Shown here: positions 26,236 through 40,840 of the stretch, one piece after another
Numbering within the stretch: position 1 is the stretch's first letter
Layout of the letters: the number at the start of each line of letters is the position of its first letter
Source of the DNA: Eudromia elegans
Taxonomy: Eukaryota; Chordata; Aves; Tinamiformes; Tinamidae
DNA: 64,000 bases
Direction of reading: 5' to 3'
Assembly (NCBI GenBank): GCA_003342815.1
Contig: PTEX01000006.1
Span: 3,045,338 to 3,109,337, forward strand
Notes under the pieces: model-generated
Seen by the model: only the letters and a program-made list of their open reading frames with translations
The model's database searches: none
What the model was told of the DNA's origin: nothing
Position numbers and translations under genes: made by a program

Positions 26236-26400
26236 ATGGGTGATGTAGGCTGCCTAAAGAGGCTGCAAAACCTCTACTCTTAGAAATATTCACAATTCAA
26301 CTAGAGAAACATCCTGATCTGACTGGATCTACCTTGAGCAAGAGATCAGACCAGATGACATCCAGAAGTCCCTTACAACCTAATTTATTTTAGGATTCTT
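26236..26400 (+). mobile_element. Old CR1 LINE 3' end
   Basis: A 5'-truncated CR1 3' terminus on the + strand. It runs from the block around GAGGCTGCAAAACCTCTAC, through ATTCAACTAGAGAAACATCCTG, to the diagnostic end CCAGATGACATCCAGAAGTC then CCTTACAACCTAATTTATTTTAGGATTCTT. That is a decayed version of the avian CR1 end GATGACCTCCAGAGGTCCC, TTCCAACCTAAATTATTCTATGATTCT. Divergence is high, so this is an older copy than 1010-2395. It lies inside BEGAIN intron 1 in the sense orientation. Confidence 0.8.
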
Positions 26401-29400
26401 TAAACCTATAATCCAAGTCCTGGAATTCTCACTGGGGTTCTAGACTTTGAGAGGCAGAGTCTTACATGAAATCTGTTTGCATTTTACTTCATTTTTTTTT
26501 TATTTTATATGGTGAAATATAGCATATTTTCCCCCCTGTCCCCAGTAAAAGATGCCATCTAGTAATTTCTGATAAGCATCAAGCTGAATCAGTTCCAGTG
26601 GTAAAAGACACAACTGTATTTCATTAAAGGCATTTACCAAAAAGAAATTACTTCTGTCCAGATGCCACTGTGACAAGTTCTCAATTTTCCATTAGAAAGT
26701 TTAAGTCATGGGCAGTGCTAGACAGACAGCAGCACACATGCTTTGCGGATGGAGATATATATTCATAGTGTTTGTACAGTTAGGTCATTGATTTCATGTC
26801 TACACATACTGGTACTACCTCTGTGTATCCCAATGCTCAGGTGTGAATTATGATGAGCCATTTGATGACATTCCCCCTGATCACTGTAAAAATAAGGGAC
26901 AATATAGGCATTGGCAATATAGTCTCAGACCTACTGAAGTCAACAAAAATATCACTGAAATTCAGGGTTTGATCCTTATAAGAAAATACCAAAGCAACTA
27001 TATTAAAGTGTTGTTCACTCCAGGAATATGGATATGGATTACTTGACAAGAGCAATCATGTAAAGCTAGAACACAATTGAATGCAGTCTGCTTGGATGTT
27101 CTGTTCTGACAGGTCCTTTAACACTCATGTTGCACTCCTCACAGGTTCTCCAGTTACCACAATGTTCTAACAGGATTAGCAAATCCCTTTTTGGCCACTT
27201 TGCTACCCTCTACCTCCACCCCTCCTTAGCAAGGAGACTCCAGCCAGATAGTCTGGAGAGCATCCCACCAAATAGGTCCCTTTATGCCAACCTGAGAATA
27301 GGAAATAGTCACAACAAATGCTTTGAAAGCTTCTAAGTCAGCCTTGCTGCTGCTCACCACAGTGCTTTGTCAGAACCTCCCTGTTCCATCCCTGACACCA
27401 TCATCTCTCCCAGTGTGTTCCCAGTAAGTTCCCCAGTACCCAAGCACTCACATCCTGAGGATACACCTATATAAAAGGAGCAGCAGCTTAAGATGAAACC
27501 AAATGCCCAAGTACTTTTCCATTGCAAGGTCACAATTTGTTGTTAGGTACAGTCTTTTTATTACTATTCCCAAAGAAACAGGTAACTCAGTACCAGATTT
27601 CTGTAAGCATGCACAAACTCTGAAGGCCAAAAGGGAGGAGACTCCCAGGAATCTCTTGTAGAGATTAAACACAAATATGCATCTCAGCCCAATGTACCTC
27701 ACTAACTGTTCTCTGAAATGACAGTTTATACTGAATTATCTGGAACAGTTTTTAGTGAACATAATTACTCAACAGGAAACAACAGGAAACACGCATCAAT
27801 TAATCTTAGTACGAAACTCAATTTTAACTTAGTTGTAGTACTTCAAAATAATGTGGTTATTTTGATTAATTTTTGCTTTCTTTCATTTACAGAAGGGGAT
27901 AGGCTGTGCTTTGCTGCAATTAGTTAAATTTATACCAGACACTTCTGAACACCAAATCTGAAAGCATCCGATCATTGCAGCAAAAAAATAAGTTGTAATG
28001 CACAGATAAACTGCAGCTCAGAGCTAAGGATGAAATTAATTGGTATATGATGCTTCACTGTGCAAAACAGTTTGCTGCTTGGAACACAATAGTGATATTA
28101 CCCTTCCTCATACTAAGAGATACCTTTTTCAATCACTTCTACTAACACTGCTTAAGCACAACCATTACTGCTGGTAGAGAAGTAACAGTTACATCTTACA
28201 GCAGGGAGGTAAATGGTATGATTCCAGGTACAGTTTTTAAGGAGTTGCTAGTACAGAAGCAAAGTAAAGCAAAAAATGACCCTCCTGCAAGCTGAACAAA
28301 TAGACCCAGGACAGACTATCACCAGAACATGCCGTTTCTTCAACCTGAAGAAACCCTCAGAGCACTTTGCTTTTATTCCAGTACCTAGAGGAACAGGCAA
28401 GAACTGTGTTAATTCAGGGCTGTAAAATAGCCTGCACAAAGTGGAAGGTGATTAAACACACTGAACTGATTGCACTGCCCAATCAATAGGTCTTCCCGGG
28501 TAGGGTGATCAGCACTTCCATCATTGTGCCATGTTTTATCTCTTCTCACTAAAAGTTCTTCCCAAGATATTCAATTTATAAAAGAAACATGTATTTGTAA
28601 AGCAATTAAGAGGCTCCAATCATCTCCTAAGAGGACCTTAGAGCAACATATATTGATACTGTGTTCTAAGGAAATGTCGACAATATAAATTACTTTGCTC
28701 AAGCATCTCCATAACTCCAGTCAATACAGCTCCTCCAAAGCAGCCTGAAATAAGCCCTCAGTTTCAATTCGGTTCCTGTTCAGTCTGCAGCCTCACAAAA
28801 GTGTTTCCAAAAGCCTCAATTTAAAGAAAATTTTCCAGTCTCAAAGTCCTACCCCAAAATTTATCCTACAAAAGGGAAAAGACTCACTTGGCCATAGCAC
28901 TACACAGACATCTTTCAGATTATGGCAACCATCCTGTTAAAAAGCAGGTCATAATGAAGTTCAAAGAGCAGCCTGAAAATAATGGACACCGACAGGGGTA
29001 AAAAAAATTGCATCAATAAGTCCAATAGTCAATAGGGCCACTCAGAGCAAACAAGTGTAGTCATTGACTGCCATAATTTTGAACCTGCCATACAGGACTT
29101 CACTTGGCCAGCAAACTAAAGAGCTTTAACATTCTCTTTAAAATAAAAGGAGGTCGCAACACCAAAAAACTTATTCAAGATTATTTCGTGCAGCTCATGA
29201 GAGTACATCAGAAGATCAAAGCTTTTCCTTAGGACTGGAAAGGATTAGATCCCATTGAAACTAACTGCAAGTGCTTTTTTACAAGGAAGGAGAAAACAAC
29301 AAAAGCAGAGCAACAGAAACGGACTCCTCTTATCAGTTTCCCTTCCAAAACACATTACTTGAAAGAAAACTAGCTGTATGCTGTGCTGCAAATGCTACAG

Positions 29401-32400
29401 CAAAATAGATGCCTTCCAATATTTGAAGCTCACAATGCAAATGCTTATGTCTTAGTACAAATTTCTTCATTAGAAGTATCTTGGCTTAAACAAAGGATAA
29501 GCCTCTCCTTTTGTGAGGGAGGACATGGCCTTATCATGCAGGGTGAATATATATCTGTATGCACTCATTCATACCTGTATGAATTGTATCCATTTAAGGG
29601 GAATGATTTCTGGAAATATCCTTCATTTCTTTGTTACTGCCCTAGACCTGCATGCAGAATGCAGCAAAATGAAAGACACTTAGGAAAATTAGCACCTTAT
29701 CATTGCACAGAAATTTGGAGGCAGGGGCTCTCAGCTCCGACCCTGACACTGGGATTGTCAGGTCTTTTTGCCTCATCTCTCATCATTAGAGAAAAGAGAA
29801 AGAGTGATGACAGCACTTGAAAAACCTCATTATCTTGTTACCATGATGATAAAGGTGCTGACAAAGGTTTGATAAAAATTGAGAGCACTAGACAGAATTA
29901 TAGCCCTTCCTTTGAAGGCTCCAAGAAGCAAGTATCTTTGCTGAAACGATCTTTGCTGAAATTATGAAACTACTTTAGTGACAACAGCAAACATCCAGAG
30001 TCCAAATAGAAGGGCTCAGTCTTCAAGCTAAAGAGCGCTTTGGCTCCATCTATATTTTACATAGCTCTTGGTCAGCATCTTCCCCTTGCCACGCTCACTA
30101 TGTTGACCAGCAAGGTCACCTCTAAACCCTCACCCCTGTTACCTGTTAGAGTATTCTGTCAGGTTGTTGTTTATTTTCTCTCTCTACAAATTCTGTGATT
30201 CCCATTTCATGGGGACAGGTCTCCCAAATCAATTCACATAACCAGCACCAGGTAGAAAAAGGAGAGCCAGACTCCAAATGCCTCAGGTACCCAGAAGGTC
30301 CAGATTAAGTCTCATTTACCCTCAGAAATTTTTCCTGGCTTTCTCTTCTCTCCAGCTTGATTAAGGTACAGTGACCAAATAGCCTTGGAAATAATCCAGC
30401 ACAGAGGACGACAAATAACGCAGTACATTTCTCCTGCATTAAAAGGCAGTGCTAATATTCCTTCAGGCATACATCCTTTGTTTGAAAAATAGGTAAACAA
30501 TGTTTATACTCATTTTAAGAGCAACCACATCCTCATTTACTGAGCAAAAGAGCAGTGTTATTTTGGTCTAAAGACTGTGCTTATAGACTGTTTTGATGAT
30601 TATATAGTTGAAAGTGTTTCATTTAGTTTACTTATCATTCATCACTTGCATACACCTAAGATGCTTCAGGACTACAGTAAAGAAACACCAAAACTGGTTG
30701 TTTGTACATCAATTGAAAAAAATATAAAATAAAAAGTCTTAAAAGAGTGCATTGTTTGATTAAAACCCCCATACTTGTCATTTGTCACAAAAGAAACATT
30801 TTCTATCTGGCATCAGCACTGCAATATCAAAAGCACTCATTTTATCCAAGGTCCTGTGTAAAATGAACCTGAAATAAGACACCTAAAGCTTGAAAAGTTT
30901 CTTACTACATTAGCTTAAGAGAGCATTTCATAAAATGATGCCTTACTGTAGAGATATTTTCCAAGACAACAAATACTTTTAAAAAAAAGCCATAACTCAG
31001 GTTTACCAAAATACTCACAATCACAACAAATGAATGGGGTAAGGAACAAAACTCAGGGGAATAACATATTGATTACATTTAAAACAGCATCAAGTATAAT
31101 TAGCCAGATGCTTACCTGGTACAAATGCAGTGAAATAAATCCCATAACTTCATAGCTTTACTTAAGATTTTCCTCTAGAAGACTTCAGTTGTAAAACCTA
31201 GAGGTTCCAGCAGGACCCACAAAGACCTTTTAAAAGCCCCCATAAAGGGCCCCTGGGCCTTTAGGAGGCACAGAGGGATTTACAGAGCATGCTCAGACAC
31301 TTATTTCCCACATTACAGAGGGCAGGTGAACTTTACTTTCAGGCTCCAGCTGCCCCAGATTGCTAACATCTCAGCTGTGGGGTATGAGGAGGCTTAAATA
31401 CCTAGCAAAAGGTTGGAAAGGAGTATATGAGCTCTCCATCTGTCTCCGTATCACAGAGTCTAAATATCTCTCATTCTTTAAGCTTTCTGTATCAATCTAG
31501 GCCCTCCAAACCGGGATTCCTTGGACTTTTCCCCATTGTAGTTTGTTTGGAGCAGCCCACTCTACAGACTACTAGTGACTCCTTTGGTAGAAAGTTACAG
31601 CTTTACCTCAAGTGACTTTTTCTGCAACTTTCCCCAGTATTAGTGGTGACTATCAAAAACATTTGAGACCATCCTCAGCAATGCTAGGGGGATAGCAGCT
31701 TCCACTTTCCCTGTGCTGCCTTTCTTGAGCAGCAGCCTTTCTTCAGGCTCAGTCTCCACAACCTATCCTGAGTAAATGACAGGTCAAAGCTTTCCAGCAA
31801 AACATTCCTATTGCCCATTGCTGCCTTCAGAGTTTGATGCTCGCATGGCTGTGTGTGCTGCTGAGCACACCCAACTACACTCAGCCCAAACACTACTCCC
31901 CCCGTACTTGTATAGTGATTTATCTGCCTGCTCTTTATTTGTCTTTAATAAGCTACCTCTGTGTTTCTACCCTCTGAATTAGCAAGCCTGTCCATTTTAA
32001 CTAAGAACTGTTACATTTCATATGTATTTAAATTCAATTTAGGGAGAAGGGAACAAGCTGTTCAGTATACATTATTCTGTGCTGCAGCAGACACACTAAT
32101 TTTAGAGTACATCATTTCCATTAACACATAAGAAAGGTTTGGTTCTTTATTCATTTATGTAGTACTTGATATGCACAAGAATGCCTCAACAGAATAGATG
32201 GCTATAAAAGCAAGAAAAAGTTTTCAACACTTTCAAGTGAGCTTAATAAATCTGGACAACTGCATTTTCATTGAATGTACCTTTCATGTTTGACTTTTAT
32301 TACTTATTTACCTTGTTAGATCCAAATGAACAGAAAAGTCTTGGAATAAATAAGAAAAACTGCTGCCTACCATCACAGAATGAACCTTGAATTAGTAGAA

Positions 32401-34872
32401 ACCTAGTGAGACCTTAGCTTGTTTTAAATCCTTTTCCTCACTTCTACAGCCATCATTCAACCCCAAGGGGGAAGCAGATATAAAATATATTGTTAATTGT
32501 AATTATATTGACCTCATCTTGCTGAGAACTCCTTCAGCAAATACTGTCTTCTATAATAGTCCAGAGGAAGAAAGAACCTGAAATTGAATATCAGTGAGGT
32601 GAAGATGTAAAAATTCATGTGACTCAAATGAGCTAAACAGAGAGCAAGACTGTTCTGAAATAAAAGACATCCTAATGTAGGAAAGTAAAAGGCTTAAAAA
32701 TTGAAATAAAATTATGATTTTCCATAACCTTTAATGAAGCATTTAGAAAAGGTTGAAATGGTCACACACCTTTCTACAACATGCATAAAATCCACATTTA
32801 TTATAATGAGCTATTGCCATGCTTACTGCTGACACTCAGTATATAAACCATAAATGTGTAGAGGCAGGGATCAGATGAGCACATTACCAGCTGAAGCCTT
32901 CACTTTTGTCTTCTCAGTTTCCCATTTCTGTAGCCTTATCTCAGTCTAAGTCTCCAAAGCAAAAGCTTTGGCTGAAATGTTTCTGAATCAGGTTGGAAAA
33001 GAAAAGCAATGGAAAGGGGCCAAATACCAGAGCATTCCAGCAGAGATTTTTAGCTAACTCAGGCCTGATCAATATGAGGCAATAGAGCTGAGCCTCTTGC
33101 TTGGATTGTTGTTCAGAAGTCAGAAAGTACCAGTTTGTGAGTCTGCCAGGAAGTAAATACATAATATAGAAGTACTCAATCTGCTTCGTAATGTAAAACA
33201 ACACGATATGTGAGTGTTAAATCACAACTTTAATGACTGATCTAGTTCATAATTCAAAGAACTCTCAAAACACTGAAGAAGAAACTCACACTAAAATTCC
33301 CACAGACTCATCACCATTAAATTCAGCAGGGTGGAAATTCCTGCTAAATGTCAAACTGTGCCTTCAAGGCACACCCTATGGAAACATGGAACATGAGTGA
33401 CAGTTTCCCTATGGAGCTTTTCCAAACGTGAGCTGGTGGTCCAAGCAAAATATAGGGCTGGGTGCCTACCCTTACAGTGGGAGCTCTGTCTTACTATTCA
33501 AGTACATTTCAGTGTATCTGTGTTCTCAGAAGTTCAAGAACGGCTCTTTCTATTGCAGCTGAACACAGCAGTGGGAGAAAGAGGATAGGATTTCATCTTC
33601 CTCTTCCACTCTGTTTATTCAAAGGTCTGTTGGGAGTGGCAGAACTCTTAAGTATGATCAGAAAGAGGCCAGGAAATACAGATACACCTCAGCCCTCCTG
33701 CCAACATGTCTGGAACAGTTAAAATAGATTACATGAAAACAAGACCGAAACAGGACACCAGGCGTTAGACCGTGAAAGGATGTCACTTCTCAGCAAGGAC
33801 ACAGTTGCCAGTAGGAAGATCGCAGATGATGCTGAAAAAAACTTTGCAAGGGAGGAAGAAAGTCAGGAAGGTATAATATTGTTAGAGCAGATTATTATCA
33901 AAACCATAATTAGATGTTCCTGTAAGCAGTCAAGAGGATTCCTTATCCAATGAGGGAAACTGCTGTCAGCATTCAGCTTCATCTCCCACAACCTCTGGAG
34001 CACTGGAAGAAATGCAGCTTCTTTACGAAAGAATGGATATACTGAGAGAAAGTGACTAGCAGGTGCTAAATTAAAAGACAAGATGCACTGTATAACTATG
34101 CTGAGCAGCAGAGAAATAGAAAAAAAAATGTTGGGAAACATTTAAACCCTTATACCAAGAGTTTAGATGTTTACCAGTTGCAATGGTGGAGCAGTTAGCA
34201 GTGAGTCAGTCTGTTTGTCACCCTTCATCCTGCTCATACAGAACAGAAGTTTCAGTCTTCCTGTGATCTTGTGCTGTGCATAAGCAATACAAGGACATGA
34301 GAAAGTTAAATCTCTTTTAATTTTATATTCTTCATTCTGATTAAGCAGAAGAGGCCACAGGGGTGTTAGGCATGAGCAATGTACAAGTGAGGCATGAAGC
34401 TGGGCGAGAGGAAGCCTTTTGACCCTGAGATGGTCTTTATATACAGACAAAGAGAACATATCACAGTAATAGAAGAACCCAAACTGTTCTGTATTAATTG
34501 TTTGATTATTGACAACTGGTTTTTTTTTTAGTCCTAAGATACCTTATGTTTGTCCACAAGGTCTTTTGACTAATACAGTACTTACTCCTACCACAGACCT
34601 TCCCTTTCTCACCTTATGTTCTCAGAGATCCCTTACAAATTGTAGCTTTCTTAGCAGTCACCAGAAAACACCATGCAGAGCACAGCCAGCTGATCAGTGG
34701 AGAGTGCTAATCTACAAACTGCTGCTACCCGTTACCTGTCATTTTTGGGAGGTGATCTGTGGTGTCCGATTTTCAGGCCATACGATGCCTTCCTCAGTTC
34801 GGAAGTCATGGGAAGTTGCTATAGCTAGGGACAAGCCTTTGATCTGATGTGGGTTAATCCAACATCTTCTGC
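26401..34872. other. BEGAIN intron 1, no gene seen
   Basis: About 8.5 kb without a recognised element. The longest frame, 29383-29820 on the plus strand (145 codons), has an even mixture of residues, no signal peptide or domain, and no strong splice sites at its edges, so I do not call it a gene. Frames at 33863-34141, 34163-34459 and 34509-34847 are similar chance frames. Confidence 0.5.
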
Positions 34873-34946
34873 ACTAGCAGGAGCCATGAAGCTGTACCTC
34901 TGGTCTGGAACTAGCAGGAGCCTAAAGCTGGTATTTTGCAATGAAA

Positions 34947-34979
<33 letters not shown>

Positions 34980-35021
34980 NAAAAAAAAAAAGAAAGAAAA
35001 ATTACTGCTACTAAGCAGTAA
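34873..35021. repeat. Direct repeat, long poly-A run and small hairpin
   Basis: ACTAGCAGGAGCC is present at 34873-34885 and 34910-34922. It is followed by an A run from 34948 to 34991 containing one undetermined base at 34980. Just beyond is an inverted repeat, TTACTGCT, ACTA, AGCAGTAA (35002-35021). The A run is the longest homopolymer in the window. Its true length is uncertain because of the N. No retrocopied gene is recognisable upstream of it, and CR1 elements do not end in poly-A. Confidence 0.75.
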
Positions 35022-38000
35022 CACATTTCTGTGCTGATAGCAGAAGCTGGCAAAGGAGATAATTTTTAGCAGAACCTGTGGAAAAGTTAGAGGAAAAAGG
35101 GAGAGAGACTTATGTGAGAGTAAAGGGAGTAGAGTCTAGTATTAGTTGGTTTACGTTTTAGCAGCCAATGCCATCGTTTGACCTCTGCATCCCTAGCAGA
35201 TTTGATTCTATGAGCCACATGCTGCTCTTTGCAGCTCCTTGAGGGCTGGCCCATGGCCTCTGCACACATTAGAGTGTACTGTAATGCTATCTTTTGAATG
35301 AGATGTAAACCTGGTTCTAATTGCTTGTGGTTAGTAGAGCTTTGCAAAAGGATGAACAATATTGCCAGATCTCTTGGACACACTGTCTTACTGAGAGTTT
35401 TACTCTGCTTTTCTCTCTTCATGTACAGTTCCTTGTTTCATTTGAAGGGATCTACTTCGAGATTAGACTGTAATTTCAAGGTATGCATGGTGATAAGATA
35501 GCAGTATTACAAATCTCAGGTCAAATTAGTCATTAGTTTCACTTGGCAGCCAAATAAATATATATTAAAATTTCCACTACTTGCATAGCTTAAGTAGCAT
35601 TAGCTTATTGAACCTAAAGTTGCATATGTTTGTCTTTCCAAAACCTATTCTGGATTCACAAAATACAGGACTCCAAAAAGAAGTCCTCATGTCCAGAAAC
35701 AAGATTCAGACCATTTGACCATAAGGAATCAGTCCTGATTCCTTAAATAGCTGAAGAAAGAGATGTGCTGCATGGTCAAGGCAACAAGAGCTACAGAATT
35801 CAACCACTTTGCATTCCAAGGTTTTTTTCAGTGCCAACAAGCGGCACCTCTTGGCTCACAGGCGAATCACAGCAGTGCTAAGGAGCTGGGCAGCTCCGGT
35901 CCATGCAGCTCCGGGTCTGCTCACGCTCCCAGGGGACTCTAGAGTTCCAAAAGCAGATTTCTGTAGGACTGCCTAGAGAAAAGAGCCTTTCTGTATTCCT
36001 GGCTAGAAAGCAGGCACCTGCACTTCGGCCAACTACTACTTCAGAGCCAGTCTCACCCATTATCCTTGAAAGATGTATTTTATATCATTTACTTTAATAT
36101 ACGGCTTTAGTATACGGCTGTTGGCTGTAATCATAGTTATGATTGAATAAAGCAGTCTTGTGTGGGGGACTCACTGCTGTACCTCTGGATAAAGACTGGG
36201 CCCGTTTTCTGCTGCACAGGCAGATTTGGCCTCAAAAGGAAGTGCAGAAGAGCATGTGACAGGAGTTAGCCAAACAGCAGTAAGGCGCACCTGAACATAC
36301 ACATTTTTAAATGGCTAAATATGTTCCCCAACCGCTAATATTTTTAAGCGGATAACACATTCCATTCATAATAGACTTAATTGTTCTCTGAATGCTGACA
36401 CCTGGCTTTTTTTTAATTTTTTTTTCCTCCAAAAAGCATTTTTAAAGCATAGATTAGGCCATGTGCCAGCTATAGTATATGATTCAGTGATTCTAAAATA
36501 GATGGGATGGGAACTGCAGAGCCAGCTCTAGACATAGACAGAGTATGCATTTGCTAGGGCAGCTGCTGCCTTTGCCTCTGCCAGAGAGCTGCCACAGCTA
36601 CTGTGGCAGGGAAAGGCTGTTGTGAGGAGGCTGATAACTATTGCTCATCCTCCTTCCTTGCAGAACTAGTCATGGCCTCTTGCCCTGGAACAAGCAGGAG
36701 TACCAAGTAGGTTTCTTCAACCCAAGATGAAATTCAAGTCTTGTCTTTAACCTCTGAGTTTTCTCTGGGTTCATGCATTATTTTGCATTCAACTTAGTAA
36801 TTGATGCTTGTCTGGTTTAACACATTATTCAAAATAGTGAAATAATTTTCACATCTTCTTGTCAGCAAGTCAGAAACTTGACCCCAAACATATCTAGGAG
36901 CACGGAGATGTGTTTAAATCTCTCAGGACTGTCATTGCTAGATATTCTCCCTTCTAGATAGATTACGTGAGACCCTCTACTCAAGTGGTCTCACCAGAAC
37001 CTTCTCATTTTCTCTTGAAACCACATCCTGAGATACAGATCTGTTATATTTCATGCTGTTCCCAAAAATACTAAGAGATTTTCCCTCCCTGGTTAAATTG
37101 ATAGTTTAAATAGATGAGAGGAGCAAAGGGTAGGAGAGCAAGTCAAGTGAAAGAGAAGTGAACTGATTTGCCCTTAGCTTGGAGCCATGGCTTATGTGAC
37201 ATACCCAAGAGTCCCATCTTACAGTTCCTAGCATAGATGAATGCAACACACCCTGTTCCATATAATCTATTCCATATAATGGAATACACAAAAGTCAAAG
37301 TCGATTGCAAATAGCCCTACAGAGCTCAAAGAGAAGGACTGAGATAATCTTTACGGGTGTACAAGGAATAAAGTCTATGCCAGCTAACCCAGGCAATTCC
37401 ATTGAGTTATTTCATTAGAGTTACAGTGAGTGATGAATAACTTCTTCACAAAGAGCAGAATTTAGTCAAAGGATTCTAAATCTATGGCAGGCAGACAGAA
37501 GAGGATTATTTGACCGAGATGTTGAGCAGTCAGAATAAAAACAATTTCTGAACTGAGCACGAGTCTCTCTCTTTTTTTTTTTTTTATTTACAATGACTTC
37601 CTTCTACTAACCTAACAAACTACGTTATGCAAAAATCTCAGATTATTCTCTAGGGCAGTTGTTTACATGCCTATTAACCAGGTCTCTGGACAGCAGAATT
37701 CTGAAGCAAATCACTCAGTACTTAGTTATCAGCAAAAGGGATGCAGAAAACTATCCACAGCAAAAACGCTCATTCTTTTCAGAGGTAAAAGATAAGGGCT
37801 AGAAGGACAAACCAGAAGGAATATCTGAGGGCATGTAAAACACTCATAATTTCTATTAATTTTAGCCACCTGGGAGCATCTCCTGGAAATGTATCTGTAG
37901 ATATTACCTCTGTAGTCCTAGGATTCTTAATTTAAAATACAAGCACTCTGTGGCAGTACATTTACATTATAAACACATGAAAGATAAATGGATTGTTAAC

Positions 38001-40840
38001 AGAGATTAAGTGACAGGTTTATTAGCTGCATCACGTTCTGAAAGGTGGGATGCTTGACACCATTATTAGATTATTAGATTTCTTCCATTTTGACTTCTGT
38101 CTTTGGCAGTACCGGTCCTATTCTCACAAAAGTACAAATTTACTTGAATGCCACTAAAGGGAGTAAAATCAGGAAGGGCTGAGACTCACTATTAGAATAA
38201 ATCTATTGACAATGGCCATTTTGAAAAAAAAAAAAGGCAATTTAGGAAGAAAAAGCTTATAGAGACATAGGATATTTTGGAGCAGTTATCTGCAGTTTCA
38301 GGCAGTCACACACTCCATCTTCTAAATAGTTTTCTATCTGCTCTTCCTATTGGAAGGCTGTTTTAGAATCATGTTGTTCTATCATTAGCAGGTCTGATTT
38401 CCAACAGAAAATGTCATCATTGCCAGTCTTGTTCACTTGTTCTTATGCCAACATTTTTCTTTAGACAAAACAGGTTTCCCTCCTCCCTGTGATATTTAAA
38501 AGGGCAGCCATTTTCCTACTCATACTTTGTTTTCTTGGTCTAATCAAGACCAGCTTTGTTGTTGAGTTCCTTTTTTAAGATACTTCTTCAGTCTCATAAA
38601 ATCCAAGTATCTATTGGATATAATTTAGCATACCCATTTTGGGTGAAAGGAACATAATATTTCAGACTTAAATGATAAGTTTATTCCCCTTATTATGTAA
38701 AACAGGTGTCATTTTAACAAGATGTTTAACATTTATAGCTCTTTCAGACTCTGTGGAGATCCCAGAGAGCTGGACAGCTGGAACTGTACAGACCAAAGTC
38801 TTTGCATAGAAGAACTGTTATTCTCAGTAATCTTAATTCTACTCATTATTCAGTATGATTTTATTCACACATTCCCATGCCTACTTGCAGATATCATGCT
38901 AGATTGTGGAGAAGTGTGAAATAAACATACAAATTAAGCTAATGTCTAAAGATGTTCATCTACTCCAAAAAAGTTCTCTTTTGTTGGGCGTTCCTCTCTG
39001 ACAAAAAAGATTCAGTGATTACCCAAAGCTACCAAACTTGAAGGCTCTGAAAAAGAGACTCTGAAAAAGTAGGGAAATAATTACACTGGCAATAATTCTT
39101 ACTTGCAAGGCAATTTTTCACGTATGCAAATGGTGGTTTTAACATCTGTAGTACTTAATTCCACGTTAGGAAACAAAACAGTTTTCTCCAAATTTGTCTC
39201 AATAGGATTCCTAAAAATGGAGTTCTCGAGACAGAATTCATCTTATCCAGACATTTACTACTGGCTGCCCAGTGTGTGTTCCATGTTGAAACAAACCTTT
39301 GATAACTGCAGACAGAGAGAGCAGCTGCAGAGGTGTGAAGATTGTCTGATGCCAAACGCTAAAAGAAGGGGTAAAAAATGGAACTGCCTGGCACTTTGGA
39401 GCAAAGCATTTAGAAAAGAAAAAAAAGTAGGGGAAGATGATTCATGATGGCCTAGTTACATTAGAAACAGCTCTTGTTCAGCTCGTGGGAGACCAGACCC
39501 CAATGGAAATGTAGGAAAGGATGTCCTTTTGGTCACTCTATTTTCTTTTCCTTTTTTTTCTTACGTATGGAAAAGCATTCCTCATCAAAGCTGGATTTGA
39601 TTCTGCTGTCATACAAAAATTCATCATCAAAATTAATGTCTTAAAGAATTTGCTGGCTGTTACCACTGACAGCATTGGACAGCCATTACTTATACTACAC
39701 TTCAGGAAATGGCATAAACATATAAGCAAGTGTAGTTCCAATGGGAAATGTCTACAGACATCTAGATATTTGATTTCTTGTGCAATATATTTATGTCATT
39801 GCTTCCTACAGGAAATAGAAGAGTATGTTAAGCAACATACTAAGTACTAACTGTCATTTAAATATATTGCAAAGATGATCTGTAAGCCTTGAAAAGTGTG
39901 ACTGTTCTCATTCTATGGGAATAGTTTACCTGCTCCAAGAAATCCAAGCTAGCTAACGCTTTTCACAGTATGCAGATAATCATCTTCCCAAGGAGGAGAC
40001 TTAAAATGAAATATTATAACAATTTATGATTATTTCCATGCAGATAGAGAATGACTAATTCCTATCATATTTTTCTGTAGTTGCAGGAGGGAGTGTTTCT
40101 GCACCTGTTTCTTTTCCCTCAAATCTAATCATCAGTAAAATTGCACTCAGCCAGCTGTTAAATTTCAGATCCATTAGTATATTTGATACATTTAAAGACA
40201 GACTAAATATGAAGTCATATACCCATAAAAAAAGTACAGCATTAATACCAAAAAAATGATCCCTAAGTTGACCGAGCTCCACATTATCTCTCCTAGTTTT
40301 CTGCGTGATGCCAACCAAACTTAAACCAAGGCTGAATATTCCTTTACAAAAAAAAATCCAGTTAATTTAATAATTAATGTTAGCAAAAGTTTGGTAGAAT
40401 GAGGAAAATTTCCATGGATCCTTTTTAGAGCTTAAATCACCTTTTAACTATTGTAAATTTATGCAAAGCCTGATGTAGGGAACAGCTTAGCTCATTTCCC
40501 ATGGCATTATTTACAGTGTATGGCATCTTAGCATTTTGAGAATGGAAGACTAATTAATACATTTAGTCACAAATTCTTACACTTTGTTGGTATACCTGTA
40601 TATCAACTGACTTTTGTATGAATGGAACATAATTTGCATTTGGTCATACATATATTTGAAGACATCTTCAAGCAAAACCAAATCTTGCACATAGCTACAA
40701 AATTACCACAACTGTTCTGTCTAATACAGTGATAATTACCATTAAGATATTTACAGTCTAAACACGCAAGCTGAATTCTTAGGCTTTCTGTACTATTTAT
40801 CATACACATTTCCTGAAAATAATAGTCTTAAGTATTTGAA
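35022..40840. other. BEGAIN intron 1, no gene seen
   Basis: No element is recognised. The stretch 35820-35960 has a small group of CpGs in a CAGCTCCGG context. The stretch 36300-36480 is AT-rich with words such as CGCTAATATTTTTAAGCGG that look selected by eye, but I cannot show this. A duplicated word TTCCATATAAT (37256-37266 and 37270-37280) and an 11-bp duplication CTCTGAAAAAG (39045-39055 and 39059-39069) are minor. The frames at 39103-39447 and 39521-39850 are unrecognised. Confidence 0.5.

Noticed and set aside
29383-29820. 145-codon plus-strand open frame in intron 1
   Set aside because: No recognised domain, no biased composition, no convincing splice borders or start context. A frame of this length is expected by chance in tens of kilobases.
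36500-36650. GAGCCAGCTCTAGAC-type stretch reminiscent of a widespread reptile repeat
   Set aside because: Resemblance is limited to one short block from memory; the rest does not align by eye.
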